DNA of 64,000 nucleotides from Parasulfuritortus sp036391875 (GTDB lineage: Bacteria > Pseudomonadota > Gammaproteobacteria > Burkholderiales > Thiobacillaceae), in contig DASVZA010000039.1 in the NCBI GenBank assembly GCA_036391875.1, forward strand, positions 1 through 64,000. Reading direction: 5' to 3'. Under the pieces are notes generated by a model. It was not told the origin of the DNA, did not search any database, and saw only the letters and a list, made by a program, of their open reading frames with translations. The position numbers and the translations under genes are program-made. Below are positions 49,847 through 58,095 of this stretch, piece after piece; positions within the stretch are counted from its first letter, which is position 1; the number at the start of each line of letters is the position of its first letter.

Positions 49847-51094
49847 GTGAGTTCCAATTGGATTTTCTGGGCCATCGTTGCCGCTTTCGTGCTCGTGGCC
49901 CTGGTCTTGGTATTGCCCCCACTGTTCCGACGCAAACCGGCCCCGGCCAAGGTGGGCCGGCGCAATATCAATATTGCCGTCTACCGCGACCAGATGAAGG
50001 AAATGGAAACGGATCGGGCCAATGGTCTGATCACCGATGAGCAGTTCGAGGCGGCCAAGGTCGAGCTCGAGGCGCGTCTTGCCCAGGATGCGGTGGAAGT
50101 CGAGGATGTCCAGGCGGTCAACAAGGGAGGGCGCATGCTCGGTATCGCCCTGGCGATCCTGATCCCGGCCTTTTCGATTGCCATCTATTGGCAGATCGGC
50201 ATGCCGCAAGCCGTCGAAGGCGCCAGCGCTGCCACGGGCCAGCCGACCTCGCGCGACATCCAGGCCATGCTCAAGTCGGCCGAAGACAAGGTCAAGGCCA
50301 ATCCCGACGACGCGCGGACCTGGGTCTTGTTGGCTCGGGCCTATGGTGTGCTGGAAAACTGGCCGGCTGCCATCCGTGCCTACGAAAATCTGATCCGCTT
50401 GATCCCGCAGGATGCCGGCGTCTGGTCGCATTACGGCGAAGCGCTGGCGCTGTCGAACAACCGCGACTTGAACGGCAAGCCGATGGCCATGGTCCGCAAG
50501 GCGCTGGAACTCGATCCGAAGGATATCAAGGGCCTGGAACTGTCGGGCATCTATGCCTACCAGAACAAGGACTACAAGCAGGCCGTCCAGTACTGGCAGA
50601 AGGTGGTCGATCTTTCGCCGCCGGGTGAGCAATACACCCAGGACATGCAGTCGGCCTTGAATAAGGCCAAGGAAATGGCCGGTGAAGGCGTTTCGAAGCC
50701 GCTGGACAACCTTTCCAGCTTCTCCGAGCCGCAGCAGCAGGCTGCCGGTGGCAAGAGCTTGGCCGGCACGGTGTCCATCGCCGGCAAGTTGAAGGATAAG
50801 GTCGCCGCAGGCGACGTGGTCTTCATTTTTGCCAGCGACAGCCAAGCCGGCGGCCCGCCGCTGGCGGCCATCAAACTCGCTGCCAACACCTTGCCCGCCG
50901 AGTTCAAGTTGGACGACAGCCAGGCCATGGTGCCCGGCAACGCCTTGTCCGGCCACGCCAGCGTCAAGCTTATGGCACGTATCTCCAAGTCCGGCAGCCC
51001 GACCCCCGAGCCTGGCGACCTGGAGGGCAGCCTGCAGTCGGTCAAGGTCGGCAGCCAGGACGTCAAACTGGTCATCGATACCGTACGTAAATAA
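49847..51094 (+). CDS. ccmI: Cytochrome c maturation protein CcmI with TPR region
   Basis: From the GTG at 49847 (SNWIFWAIVAAFVLVALVLV after it) this 415-residue protein has two N-terminal helices and a TPR-rich domain (KVKANPDDARTWVLLARAYG, RAYENLIRLIPQDAGVW, ALELDPKDIKGLELSGIYA). A C-terminal domain (SLAGTVSIAGKLKDKVAAGD) typical of fused CcmI/CcmH-type proteins follows. It holds apocytochromes for CcmFH. It is the last gene of the ccm run; no transcription terminator is obvious. Confidence 0.94.
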   Translation: MSSNWIFWAIVAAFVLVALVLVLPPLFRRKPAPAKVGRRNINIAVYRDQMKEMETDRANGLITDEQFEAAKVELEARLAQDAVEVEDVQAVNKGGRMLGIALAILIPAFSIAIYWQIGMPQAVEGASAATGQPTSRDIQAMLKSAEDKVKANPDDARTWVLLARAYGVLENWPAAIRAYENLIRLIPQDAGVWSHYGEALALSNNRDLNGKPMAMVRKALELDPKDIKGLELSGIYAYQNKDYKQAVQYWQKVVDLSPPGEQYTQDMQSALNKAKEMAGEGVSKPLDNLSSFSEPQQQAAGGKSLAGTVSIAGKLKDKVAAGDVVFIFASDSQAGGPPLAAIKLAANTLPAEFKLDDSQAMVPGNALSGHASVKLMARISKSGSPTPEPGDLEGSLQSVKVGSQDVKLVIDTVRK

Positions 51095-51312
51095 AGGCTG
51101 CGGCAATACTCGCCGGCGCGATCCGCAACGGACGCACTGGTGAGCGTTTGCGAGAGCGCATCTCCTGCCTTGTCGCAGTACAGGGGGGGGCTCCACTATT
51201 TTCATCGATTGGTTTTGCCGATCGGCTCTGAAAATCAAACCACCATCCGACTTAAGGCGAGCAACGGGCCGTTATGGAAACGCCGTTTTATTCGGTATTG
51301 TCGCTCTCGCGC

Positions 51313-51367
51313 AGGTGGGATCCCCGTCTAATCAAGGCACTGGATTCCCGCTTGCGCGGGAATGACG
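51313..51367. repeat. Interspersed REP-type palindrome
   Basis: A CTGGATTCCCGC-TTGC-GCGGGAATGACG unit (51341-51367) has a perfect 8-base stem ATTCCCGC/GCGGGAAT. An imperfect, degenerate half (GCAGGTGGGATCCCCGTC) precedes it at about 51311-51328. Elements with this consensus are common as extragenic repeats in proteobacteria. Confidence 0.6.
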
Positions 51368-51699
51368 AATAAATGAGCGTTTCCCTAGGCGTTGTTGGGT
51401 GACGTTTGTCCCTTTTGTTGGTCGCGGAATGGAACAGTTGGAGCGAGTCCTAGAGGCGTTTAAGTCGCTCGTTCTCCCCATGAGAGCTGAATCAACCGCT
51501 GATGAGTTCGAGGAGGGGTAATTCTTGTGGCACGCTTGGTGGATAAAACATGCGGGTGCCGAGGCAGGCGAAGTGTCGGTTCAGCAGCAAGGTAAGAGGT
51601 GACGGCCTAAGCCAACGGGCTTCAAGGTGTATTTTGGATTCGAGGACTGCATCGAGCTTGTAATTAGGATATCTAACCCAATTCGATGCCGTAAAGAAA

Positions 51700-51730
51700 T
51701 AAAAAAGGGTGCGGTTTCCCGCACCCTTTC
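51700..51730 (-). terminator. Rho-independent terminator of the porin gene
   Basis: AAGGGTGCGG-TTTC-CCGCACCCTT (51705-51728) is a perfect 10-base-pair stem. On the porin strand it is followed by a T run, making a classic intrinsic terminator about 30 bases after the porin stop. Confidence 0.88.
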
Positions 51731-51760
51731 AGACAACTGATCTGACGTTAAGCCAGCAGA

Positions 51761-52870
51761 TTAGAAGTCGTGGTTCAGACCAACGGTGACCACGTTGTAC
51801 TTGGCGTCAGCAACGGTGGCGCTGTTCTTGGCCTTGTAGTGAGCGTAGCCCAGGTAGGTGCTGGTACGCTTGGACAGGCTGTAAACCACGCCGACGGTGG
51901 CGTCGGTCAGGTCGACGGCGCCAGCGGTGTTGGCGGTGCCGTTGAAGTTACGATAGCCGTACTGGGCAGCCAGGGTGATGGGGCCCATGCCGTAGGCAAC
52001 GGAAGCCAGCCAGTTGTTGGCCTTCTGACCGGAAACGCCGCCGATCTTGTCCAGGTGCTCGTAGGTAGCGCCCAGCTTCCAGGAGTCGATGGTGTAGCCG
52101 GCGTTCAGCTTCCAAGCGTCGGGCTTGCCGGCGGTGCCACCACCCAGAGCAGCTTGGGCAACCTTGCCCAGGTTCTCGTAGCCCAGACCCAGGCTCAGGG
52201 GGCCATTGTTGTACATGGCGGCGATGGACTGGGCGTCGGACAGGCTGTTGACGGAGGGGACAGTGCCAGTGCCGGCGTTGCCGCTGCCTACGACGGTGGC
52301 GGCGGCGATGGTCAGGCCAGAGAAGGAGGGCGAGACGTAAGCGATGGCGTTGGAAACGCGGACGTCTTCACAGATGATGCACAGGCCGTTGTTGCCGAGG
52401 TTGGTGCCACCGAAGCCGAGCAGAGCGGAACCGGTTTCAGCGTCAGCCAGGGTATCGCCGAACAGGTCAGCGGAGCCGACCATCTTGTACGGGGTGTCGT
52501 GGCGGCCAGCCAGGACGGTACCGAAGTCGCCGGCCAGACCCAGGAAGGTGTTGCGCTGGGCGCCCAGGCTGGTGGTGCCACCGGTGTAGGAGCCGCCAGC
52601 GTTGCCGGTGGAAGGAATATGGGAGGCGGCGGTACCGATGTTGAAGCCGCTTTCCCACTGGTAGATGGCCTTCAGACCGCCACCCAGATCCTCGGCGCCC
52701 TTGAAGCCGACGCGGGAGGTTTCGTCAGTCATCTGCCAGCCCACGCTGTTGTCGATGTGGTCGACGGACACGCGGAACTTGCCGTAGAAATCGATGTTGG
52801 AAGAGGCGGCGAAGGCGGCGGGGGTGGCGAAGGCGCCGGCCACGGCCAGAGCAATCAGGGACTTCTTCAT
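51761..52870 (-). CDS. Outer-membrane porin (Gram-negative general porin family)
   Basis: The ATG at 52870 with GGAG upstream gives 369 residues. A signal peptide (MKKSLIALAVAGAFATPAAF) and a 16-strand barrel pattern with the typical start SNIDFYGKFRVSVDH and terminal NVVTVGLNHDF are present. A GTVLAGRHDTPYKM segment and DLTDATVGVVYSLSKRTSTY mark the betaproteobacterial porin family. Two cysteines, C164 and C167 (GLCIICEDV), are unusual in a porin. Its own terminator follows and trpC precedes it by 211 bases. Confidence 0.93.
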   Translation of the reverse strand: MKKSLIALAVAGAFATPAAFAASSNIDFYGKFRVSVDHIDNSVGWQMTDETSRVGFKGAEDLGGGLKAIYQWESGFNIGTAASHIPSTGNAGGSYTGGTTSLGAQRNTFLGLAGDFGTVLAGRHDTPYKMVGSADLFGDTLADAETGSALLGFGGTNLGNNGLCIICEDVRVSNAIAYVSPSFSGLTIAAATVVGSGNAGTGTVPSVNSLSDAQSIAAMYNNGPLSLGLGYENLGKVAQAALGGGTAGKPDAWKLNAGYTIDSWKLGATYEHLDKIGGVSGQKANNWLASVAYGMGPITLAAQYGYRNFNGTANTAGAVDLTDATVGVVYSLSKRTSTYLGYAHYKAKNSATVADAKYNVVTVGLNHDF

Positions 52871-53081
52871 GTTTGTCACTCCATTTTCAGGTTAGGAAGT
52901 TCTTAACTCGTCGTGGAGGCGCCGCTTGCACCAATAGGCTCGGGCAACGGCTCCTTCACACGATGAAGTTGTTGCCATTCTTGCAAGTTAATCCGAGGTG
53001 CCATAGTTTTATCCCGCTTTTCCGCGGGGCGGCTGGGCTTGGTGTGGCAAATATGCAACGCTGTTGTGGCCCCACCAGAGC

Positions 53082-53915
53082 TCAGTTTTGGGCCATCAGG
53101 CGACGTAGTTCCGCACCGGGGTCGCCCGCCCGCATGAAGGCCTCGCCGACCAGGAAGGTGTCGACATGATTGCGGCGCATCAGGGCGACGTGCTCGGGCG
53201 CGAGGATGCCGCTTTCGGTGACGACGATGCGGTCGTCCGGGATGGCGGGCAGCAGGTCGAGGGTGGTTTCCAGCCGGGTTTCGAAGGTGCGCAGGTTGCG
53301 GTTGTTGATGCCGATCAGCGGCGTCCTGAGTCGCAGCGCCAGGGCCAGTTCGGCGGCATCGTGGGATTCGACCAGCACGGCCATGCCCAATTCCATGGCG
53401 GTGGCTTCCAACTCCTGCATCCTGGCGAGGTCGAAACGGTCCTCCCCTCCCCCATCGGGTGAGGGGAGGAGGAAGGCGGCGACGATGAGCAGGATGCAGT
53501 CGGCGCCCATGGCCCGGGCTTCGTGGACCTGGTATGGGTCGATCATGAAGTCCTTGCGCAGGACCGGCAGGCTGCAGGCGGCGCGGGCGGCCTTGAGGTA
53601 GTCCGGTTCGCCCTGGAAGAACTGCCGGTCGGTCAGCACCGACAAACAGGCGGCGCCGCCCCGTTCGTAGCTTGCCGCGATTTCGGCGGGATGGAAGTCG
53701 GGCCGGATGACGCCCTTGCTGGGACTGGCTTTCTTGATTTCGGCGATGACGGCGGGTTGGCCGGCGGCGATCCGGCTGCGGATGGCGGCGACGAAATCGC
53801 GGGTCGGCGGAGCGGCCTGGGCGGCTTCGGCGACGGCGGCCAGGGATAGGACCTGTTGCGCGGCGGCGACTTCTTCGGCCTTGACGGCCAGGATCTTGTT
53901 CAGGATGTCGGACAT
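53082..53915 (-). CDS. trpC: Indole-3-glycerol phosphate synthase, with in-frame palindromic insert
   Basis: TrpC forms indole glycerol phosphate in tryptophan synthesis. The 277-residue barrel keeps KKASPSKGVI, LRKDFMIDPYQV, NNRNLRTFE and the phosphate-binding VTESGI. Between CILLIVAA and DLARMQELEA an extra FLLPSPDGGGEDRF (14 residues) is present, coded by the palindrome at 53440-53470. The insertion is in frame, in a strand-helix loop at the barrel's outer edge, so activity is probably kept. No trpD is adjacent. Confidence 0.93.
   Translation of the reverse strand: MSDILNKILAVKAEEVAAAQQVLSLAAVAEAAQAAPPTRDFVAAIRSRIAAGQPAVIAEIKKASPSKGVIRPDFHPAEIAASYERGGAACLSVLTDRQFFQGEPDYLKAARAACSLPVLRKDFMIDPYQVHEARAMGADCILLIVAAFLLPSPDGGGEDRFDLARMQELEATAMELGMAVLVESHDAAELALALRLRTPLIGINNRNLRTFETRLETTLDLLPAIPDDRIVVTESGILAPEHVALMRRNHVDTFLVGEAFMRAGDPGAELRRLMAQN
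53440..53470. repeat. Palindromic element inserted in trpC
   Basis: A 31-base hairpin: TCCTCCCCTC-C-CCC, loop ATC, GGG-T-GAGGGGAGGA, that is 13 paired positions and one mismatch. It lies wholly inside trpC and codes for most of the 14 extra residues. Confidence 0.75.
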
Positions 53916-53992
53916 GGGGTTCTCGGTTTCGTCATCGCCGTGCAGGTGGGAATCCAGTGTTCGGACCTGGACTCACGCCTGTCTGGGCGCAG

Positions 53993-55060
53993 CTAGGTTT
54001 CTTCGATTCTTACACGGGGCGCCAGGGCGGTCAGCAATTCATAGGAAATGGTGCCAGCCGCGGCGGCGACGTTTTCAACCGGGCAGCCGTTGCCCCAGAG
54101 GGTGACCGGGCTGCCGACATGGGCATGGCCTATGTCGCTCAGGTCGACGTGCAGCATGTCCATGGATACGCGGCCTATGGTCTGCGTGAGGCGGCCTTCG
54201 ACCAGGACTGGCGTGCCGGTCGGCGCGTGGCGCGGGTAGCCGTCGGCATAGCCGCAGGCGACGATGCCGACCCGCATGTCGCGCGGCGCGGTGAACAGAT
54301 GGCCATAGCCGACGCCTTCGCCCTTGCGCACGAGCTGGATGGCGATCAGTTCGCTGTCCAGGGTCATGACCGGCAACAGGCCGGCCGCGTCGCCGGTTTC
54401 GCCGGCGAATGGCGAGGCACCGTACAGCATGATGCCGGGCCGGGCCCAGTCGCCCAGCGTTTCCGGATGGCGCATGAGGGCGGCCGAGTTGGCCAGGCTG
54501 ATCGGGTGGTTCAATCCCTCTGTCGCCTGGCGGAAGACGTCCAGTTGCGGTTTGACGTATTCGCCGCCTTCGTCGGAACGGGCGAAATGGCTCATCAAGG
54601 TGATGTTGCCGATGTGCGGCAACGTCTTGAGCCGGGCCAGCGCGTCGAGCAGCGGTTTGGGCCGGAAGCCGAGCCGGTGCATGCCGCTGTCCAGTTTCAG
54701 GAAAATGTCGATCTTGTGTTCGACCCTGGCCCGGGCCAGGGCGTCGATCTGGTCGTCGCGGTGGACCACGGGCTGCAGCCGGCGCCGGGCGATTTCCGGA
54801 ATCTCGTCGGCATGGAAGAAGCCTTCGAGCAGGACGATGGGGTGGCTGTAGCCCTGGCCGCGCAGCAAGGCGGCCTCGTCCAGGGTCAGCACCGCGAAGC
54901 CGTCGGCCGAGCGCAGGGCGCGGGCGGCGCGCAGCAGGCCATGGCCATAGGCGTTGGCCTTGACCACGGCCAGCACCCGGCTGCGGCCGGCCAGCCGCTT
55001 GGCCAGCATGAGGTTGTGGCCGAGGGCGATGGTGTCGATGCGGGCGACGAGAGGACGCAT
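53993..55060 (-). CDS. alr: Alanine racemase
   Basis: The ATG at 55060 (MRPLVARIDTIALGHNL) follows the dnaB stop by 1 base, giving 355 residues. The PLP-binding lysine is in VVKANAYGHGLL, the catalytic Tyr in GVGYGHLF-type region, and the conserved LDSGMHRLGF and RVSMDMLHVDLSD are present. It supplies D-alanine for peptidoglycan. The 3' end of dnaB forms a strong hairpin just before its start. Confidence 0.95.
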   Translation of the reverse strand: MRPLVARIDTIALGHNLMLAKRLAGRSRVLAVVKANAYGHGLLRAARALRSADGFAVLTLDEAALLRGQGYSHPIVLLEGFFHADEIPEIARRRLQPVVHRDDQIDALARARVEHKIDIFLKLDSGMHRLGFRPKPLLDALARLKTLPHIGNITLMSHFARSDEGGEYVKPQLDVFRQATEGLNHPISLANSAALMRHPETLGDWARPGIMLYGASPFAGETGDAAGLLPVMTLDSELIAIQLVRKGEGVGYGHLFTAPRDMRVGIVACGYADGYPRHAPTGTPVLVEGRLTQTIGRVSMDMLHVDLSDIGHAHVGSPVTLWGNGCPVENVAAAAGTISYELLTALAPRVRIEET

Positions 55061-55061
55061 C

Positions 55062-56450
55062 TCAGTCCCCGCCAAAATCATGCCCCGCGGAGGCATGATT
55101 TTCGAACTTCGTGTATTCGCCGAGGAAGGTCAGCCGCACGGTGCCGATCGGGCCGTTACGCTGCTTGCCGATAATGATCTCGGCGGTGCCCTTGTCCGGG
55201 CTGTCCGGGTTGTAGACCTCGTCCCGGTAGATGAACAGGATGACGTCGGCGTCCTGCTCGATGGCGCCCGATTCGCGCAGGTCGGACATAACCGGACGCT
55301 TGTTGGGGCGTTGTTCCAGCGAGCGGTTGAGCTGGGACAGGGCGATGACCGGGACGTGCAGTTCCTTGGCCAGGCTTTTCAGGGAGCGGGAGATTTCCGA
55401 GATCTCGGTGGCCCGGTTCTCGCCGTTGCCGTTGCCGCTCATCAACTGCAGGTAGTCGATGACGATCAGGCCCAGCTTGCCGTCGTTCTGCCGGGCTAGC
55501 CGGCGGGCGCGGGCCCGGACTTCCATGGCGGTCAGGCCGGGGGTCTCGTCGATGAACACGGGGGCTTCGTTGAGGCGGCCGAGGGCGCTGGTCAGCTTGT
55601 GCCAGTCGTCCTCGCCGATCCTACCGGTCCGCAGCTTATGCTGGTCCAGGCGGCCGATCGAGCCGAGCATCCGCATCACCAGCTGGGCGGCGCCCATTTC
55701 CATGCTGAACACGGCGATCGGCAGGTTGGAGTCGAGGGCGATGTTTTCCGCGATGTTGAGGCTGAAGGCGGTCTTGCCCATCGAGGGTCGGCCGGCGACG
55801 ATGATCAGGTCGCCGGGCTGCAGGCCGGAGGTCTTGGTGTCGAGGTCGACGAAGCCGGTCGACACGCCGGTGACGTCGCTCGGATTGTCGCGGCTGTAGA
55901 GTTCGTCGATGCGGTTGACGACTTCCACCAGCAGCGGCTGCAGCGGCTGGAAGCCCTGGCTGCTCTTGGCACCGGCTTCCTTGATCTCGAATACCTTGGC
56001 TTCGGCGGCGTCCAGGATGTCGTTGGCGCTGCGGCCTTCCGGGTTGTAGGCGGATTCGGCGATGTCCGAGCCGACTTCGGCCAGGTGGCGCAACACGGCC
56101 CGCTCGCGGACGATCTCGGCATAGCGGCGGATGTTGGCGGCGGAGGGCGTGTTCTGGGCCAGCGTGGCCAGGTAGGTCAGGCCGCCGACGTCCTCTAGTT
56201 CATTGTGCGAGTCCAGCGCCTCGGCCACGGTGATGACGTCGGCCGGCTTGTTCTCGTTGATCAGGGTGTTGATCCGGCGCCAGATAGCCTTGTGGTCGGC
56301 GCGGTAGAAGTCCTGTTCGTTGATGACGTCGGCGATCCGGTCCCAGGCGCTGTTTTCCAGCATGAGGCCGCCCAGCACGGACTGCTCCGCCTCGACCGAG
56401 TGAGGCGGCAGCTTGATGGCGGCGAGTTCGGAATCGTAAGGGGCTGACAT
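55062..56450 (-). CDS. dnaB: Replicative DNA helicase DnaB
   Basis: The ATG at 56450 (MSAPYDSELAAIKLPPHSVE) gives 462 residues. The N-terminal DnaG-binding domain is followed by the RecA-like motor: Walker A AGRPSMGKTAFSLNIA, motif H2 LIVIDYLQLM, motif H3 ALSQLNRSLEQRPNKRPVMS (up to 20 residues), and H4 ILFIYRDEVYN. It unwinds DNA at the replication fork. It follows rplI, a common order, and its tail overlaps the hairpin at 55074-55102. Confidence 0.97.
   Translation of the reverse strand: MSAPYDSELAAIKLPPHSVEAEQSVLGGLMLENSAWDRIADVINEQDFYRADHKAIWRRINTLINENKPADVITVAEALDSHNELEDVGGLTYLATLAQNTPSAANIRRYAEIVRERAVLRHLAEVGSDIAESAYNPEGRSANDILDAAEAKVFEIKEAGAKSSQGFQPLQPLLVEVVNRIDELYSRDNPSDVTGVSTGFVDLDTKTSGLQPGDLIIVAGRPSMGKTAFSLNIAENIALDSNLPIAVFSMEMGAAQLVMRMLGSIGRLDQHKLRTGRIGEDDWHKLTSALGRLNEAPVFIDETPGLTAMEVRARARRLARQNDGKLGLIVIDYLQLMSGNGNGENRATEISEISRSLKSLAKELHVPVIALSQLNRSLEQRPNKRPVMSDLRESGAIEQDADVILFIYRDEVYNPDSPDKGTAEIIIGKQRNGPIGTVRLTFLGEYTKFENHASAGHDFGGD
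55074..55102. repeat. Perfect hairpin at the dnaB-alr junction
   Basis: AAAATCATGCC-CCGCGGA-GGCATGATTTT is a perfect 11-base-pair stem with a 7-base loop. It codes for part of the last 14 residues of DnaB and sits 14 bases before the alr ATG in the direction of transcription. Confidence 0.7.
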
Positions 56451-56520
56451 GATGGGCGATCGGTTCGGGAGGGGCATTTTATGCCCTTCGGGGGGAATCG
56501 AAAAATGAAGGATGGAAATA

Positions 56521-56547
56521 AAGAAGGCCGCTTGCGGCGGCCTTCTT
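56521..56547 (-). terminator. Terminator between rplI and dnaB
   Basis: AAGAAGGCCGC-TTGCG-GCGGCCTTCTT is a perfect stem just after rplI. On the minus strand it is followed by a T-rich stretch (TTATTTCC), consistent with partial intrinsic termination before dnaB. Confidence 0.7.
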
Positions 56548-56569
56548 CGTCAGCGGCTGGAACGCTGCA

Positions 56570-57019
56570 TCAGGCTTCGGCGACGATCGTGACCTTGATG
56601 TTGGCGGTCACGTCGGTGTGCAGGCCGAGGCTGACTTCGTACTCGCCGACGGCCTTGAAGGGGCCTTCGGGCAGGCGCACTTCGGACTTGCTGACTTCAA
56701 GTCCCTGGGCGTTGAGGGCGTCGGCGATGTCGGTGTTGCCGACCGAGCCGAACAGGCGGCCATCGACGCCGGCCTTCTGGGCGACGGTCAGGGCATAGCC
56801 TTCCAGCTTCTCGGCGCGGGCCTGGGCGGCGGCCAGCTTTTCGGCGGCGGCGCGTTCCAGTTCGGCTTTCTTCTCTTCGAAAGCGGCACGGTTGGCGGCA
56901 GTGGCGCGCTTGGCCATGCCCTGGGGGATCAGGAAGTTGCGGGCGTAGCCGTCCTTGACCTTGACCACATCGCCCAGGTTGCCCAGGTTGGCAACCTTGT
57001 CCATCAGGATGATTTCCAT
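56570..57019 (-). CDS. rplI: Ribosomal protein bL9
   Basis: The ATG at 57019 (MEIILMDKVANLGNLGDVVK) gives 149 residues. The N-terminal domain with VKVKDGYARNFLIPQGMA, the central helix (FEEKKAELERAAAEKLAAAQ) and C-terminal RLFGSVGNTDIADAL are typical. Last gene of the rpsF-priB-rpsR-rplI operon. Confidence 0.97.
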   Translation of the reverse strand: MEIILMDKVANLGNLGDVVKVKDGYARNFLIPQGMAKRATAANRAAFEEKKAELERAAAEKLAAAQARAEKLEGYALTVAQKAGVDGRLFGSVGNTDIADALNAQGLEVSKSEVRLPEGPFKAVGEYEVSLGLHTDVTANIKVTIVAEA

Positions 57020-57029
57020 GGTTGTCTCC

Positions 57030-57305
57030 TTATTCGTGCAGGTCGGTGTAGTGCAGCAGGGCCAGGAAACGGGCACGCTTGATGGCGACGCCGAGCTGAC
57101 GCTGGTAGTGGGCCTTGGTGCCGGTGATGCGGCTGGGGATGATCTTGCCGTTCTCGGTGATGAAGTCCTTCAGGACGTCGACATCCTTGTAGTCGATTTC
57201 CTTGACCTTCTCGGCGGTGAAGCGGCAGAACTTCTTGCGGCGGAACAGGGCGTTGCCTGCGGGCCGGCGATTCTTGTCCATCGGTTTGCGGCGAACAAAA
57301 GCCAT
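57030..57305 (-). CDS. rpsR: Ribosomal protein bS18
   Basis: This 91-residue S18 has CRFTAEKVKEIDYKDVDVLK and ITENGKIIPSRITGTKAHYQ, both family signatures. It pairs with S6 on the ribosome. It lies between priB (4 bases) and rplI (10 bases). Confidence 0.97.
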   Translation of the reverse strand: MAFVRRKPMDKNRRPAGNALFRRKKFCRFTAEKVKEIDYKDVDVLKDFITENGKIIPSRITGTKAHYQRQLGVAIKRARFLALLHYTDLHE

Positions 57306-57309
57306 TTTG

Positions 57310-57612
57310 TTACTCCTTGATCAATTCGTATTCGGTTACGTGCACTAGGGGCCACGGGTCGCGGATGCCTTTGCGCTCCAGGAAGCCGGTCAGCCTGACC
57401 AGGGTTCCTGTCGGGAAACCTGCCAGTGCCTGGGCGGGCTGGCCGAAGGCGATGGCCTCCAGTTCGCATTCCACCCGGCGTGGCCGGTTTGCTTCGGTCT
57501 GCTCGGATGCGTGCTGAAATTTCAGCTGCAGGCTGGGCAGACCGCCCGGGGTGTGGCGCAGGCCGCTATTGCTGAGCAGGCGGCCGTCGATCTCGACCCG
57601 ATTGCGTTCCAA
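57310..57612 (-). CDS. priB: Primosomal replication protein N (PriB)
   Basis: This 100-residue OB-fold single-stranded DNA-binding protein acts in PriA-dependent replication restart. The family start VEIDGRLLSNSGLRHTPGGL and the later CELEAIAFGQPAQALAGFPT are clear. Its place between rpsF and rpsR is the standard proteobacterial arrangement. Confidence 0.93.
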   Translation of the reverse strand: MERNRVEIDGRLLSNSGLRHTPGGLPSLQLKFQHASEQTEANRPRRVECELEAIAFGQPAQALAGFPTGTLVRLTGFLERKGIRDPWPLVHVTEYELIKE

Positions 57613-57613
57613 C

Positions 57614-57997
57614 TCAGGCTGCGGGGGCTTCGGCCGGCGCGGCTTCGCTGCTCTGCGGGGCCAGCAGATTGCGGGCCTTCTCTTCCTTCATCATCGGCGA
57701 AGCGGCGGTGATGGCCTCGTCGCGCTTGATGGTGAGGTGGCGCAGGATGGCGTCGTTGAAACGGAAGCCATGCTCGAGTTCGTCCATGGTGGTTTGGTCG
57801 CACTCGATGTTCATCAGCACGTAGTGGGCCTTGTGGACCTTCTGGATGGTGTAGGCTAGCTGGCGGCGGCCCCAGTCTTCCAGGCGATGGATCTGGCCGC
57901 CGTTGCCGGTGATCAGGCTGCGATAGCGCTCGATCATGGCCGGCACTTGTTCGCTCTGGTCCGGATGGACGATGAAAACGATTTCGTAGTGTCGCAT
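57614..57997 (-). CDS. rpsF: Ribosomal protein bS6
   Basis: The ATG at 57997 (MRHYEIVFIVHPDQSEQVP) gives 127 residues; an upstream extension is not conserved. ITGNGGQIHRLEDWGRRQLA and YVLMNIECDQTTMDELEHGF are family features, and the Ala/Pro/Glu-rich tail is normal. The 98-base leader may carry an S6:S18 autoregulatory structure. Confidence 0.97.
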   Translation of the reverse strand: MRHYEIVFIVHPDQSEQVPAMIERYRSLITGNGGQIHRLEDWGRRQLAYTIQKVHKAHYVLMNIECDQTTMDELEHGFRFNDAILRHLTIKRDEAITAASPMMKEEKARNLLAPQSSEAAPAEAPAA

Positions 57998-58080
57998 TGA
58001 CGCTCCTTGTGGGTAGAAAGCCCCCCGTGCGACCGGTAGGGCAAGGGTCAATCCGGGCCGGATGGTCCGGAAAAGAGCGG
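57998..58080 (-). promoter_or_regulatory. rpsF leader, possible S6:S18 autoregulatory RNA
   Basis: The minus-strand leader contains a CCGGA-CCA-TCCGG hairpin and, closer to the ATG, an ACCGGT...CACGG segment with GC-rich pairing. S6:S18 complexes are known to bind their own rpsF leader in other bacteria through CCG-containing motifs. The match here is by eye and weak. Confidence 0.3.
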
Positions 58081-58095
58081 GATTATTTCAGGAAA

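Larger units (their letters stand above)
51095..51760. other. Non-coding region with lower GC
   Basis: This 666-base gap between ccmI and the porin gene has no supported gene; a frame at 51140-51331 (63 residues) shows no conserved features. It holds one interspersed palindrome (51343-51367) and the porin terminator at 51700-51730. Visually its base composition is lower in GC than the surroundings. Apart from these, nothing is recognised. Confidence 0.7.

Noticed and set aside
51140..51331. A 63-residue frame in the ccmI-porin gap
   Set aside because: No Shine-Dalgarno, no conserved motif, and its end overlaps the repeat region.
52870..53081. A sigma-54 promoter (TGGCAC...TTGC) upstream of the porin
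   Set aside because: TGGCAC and TTGC are both present on the porin strand but too far apart for the -24/-12 spacing.
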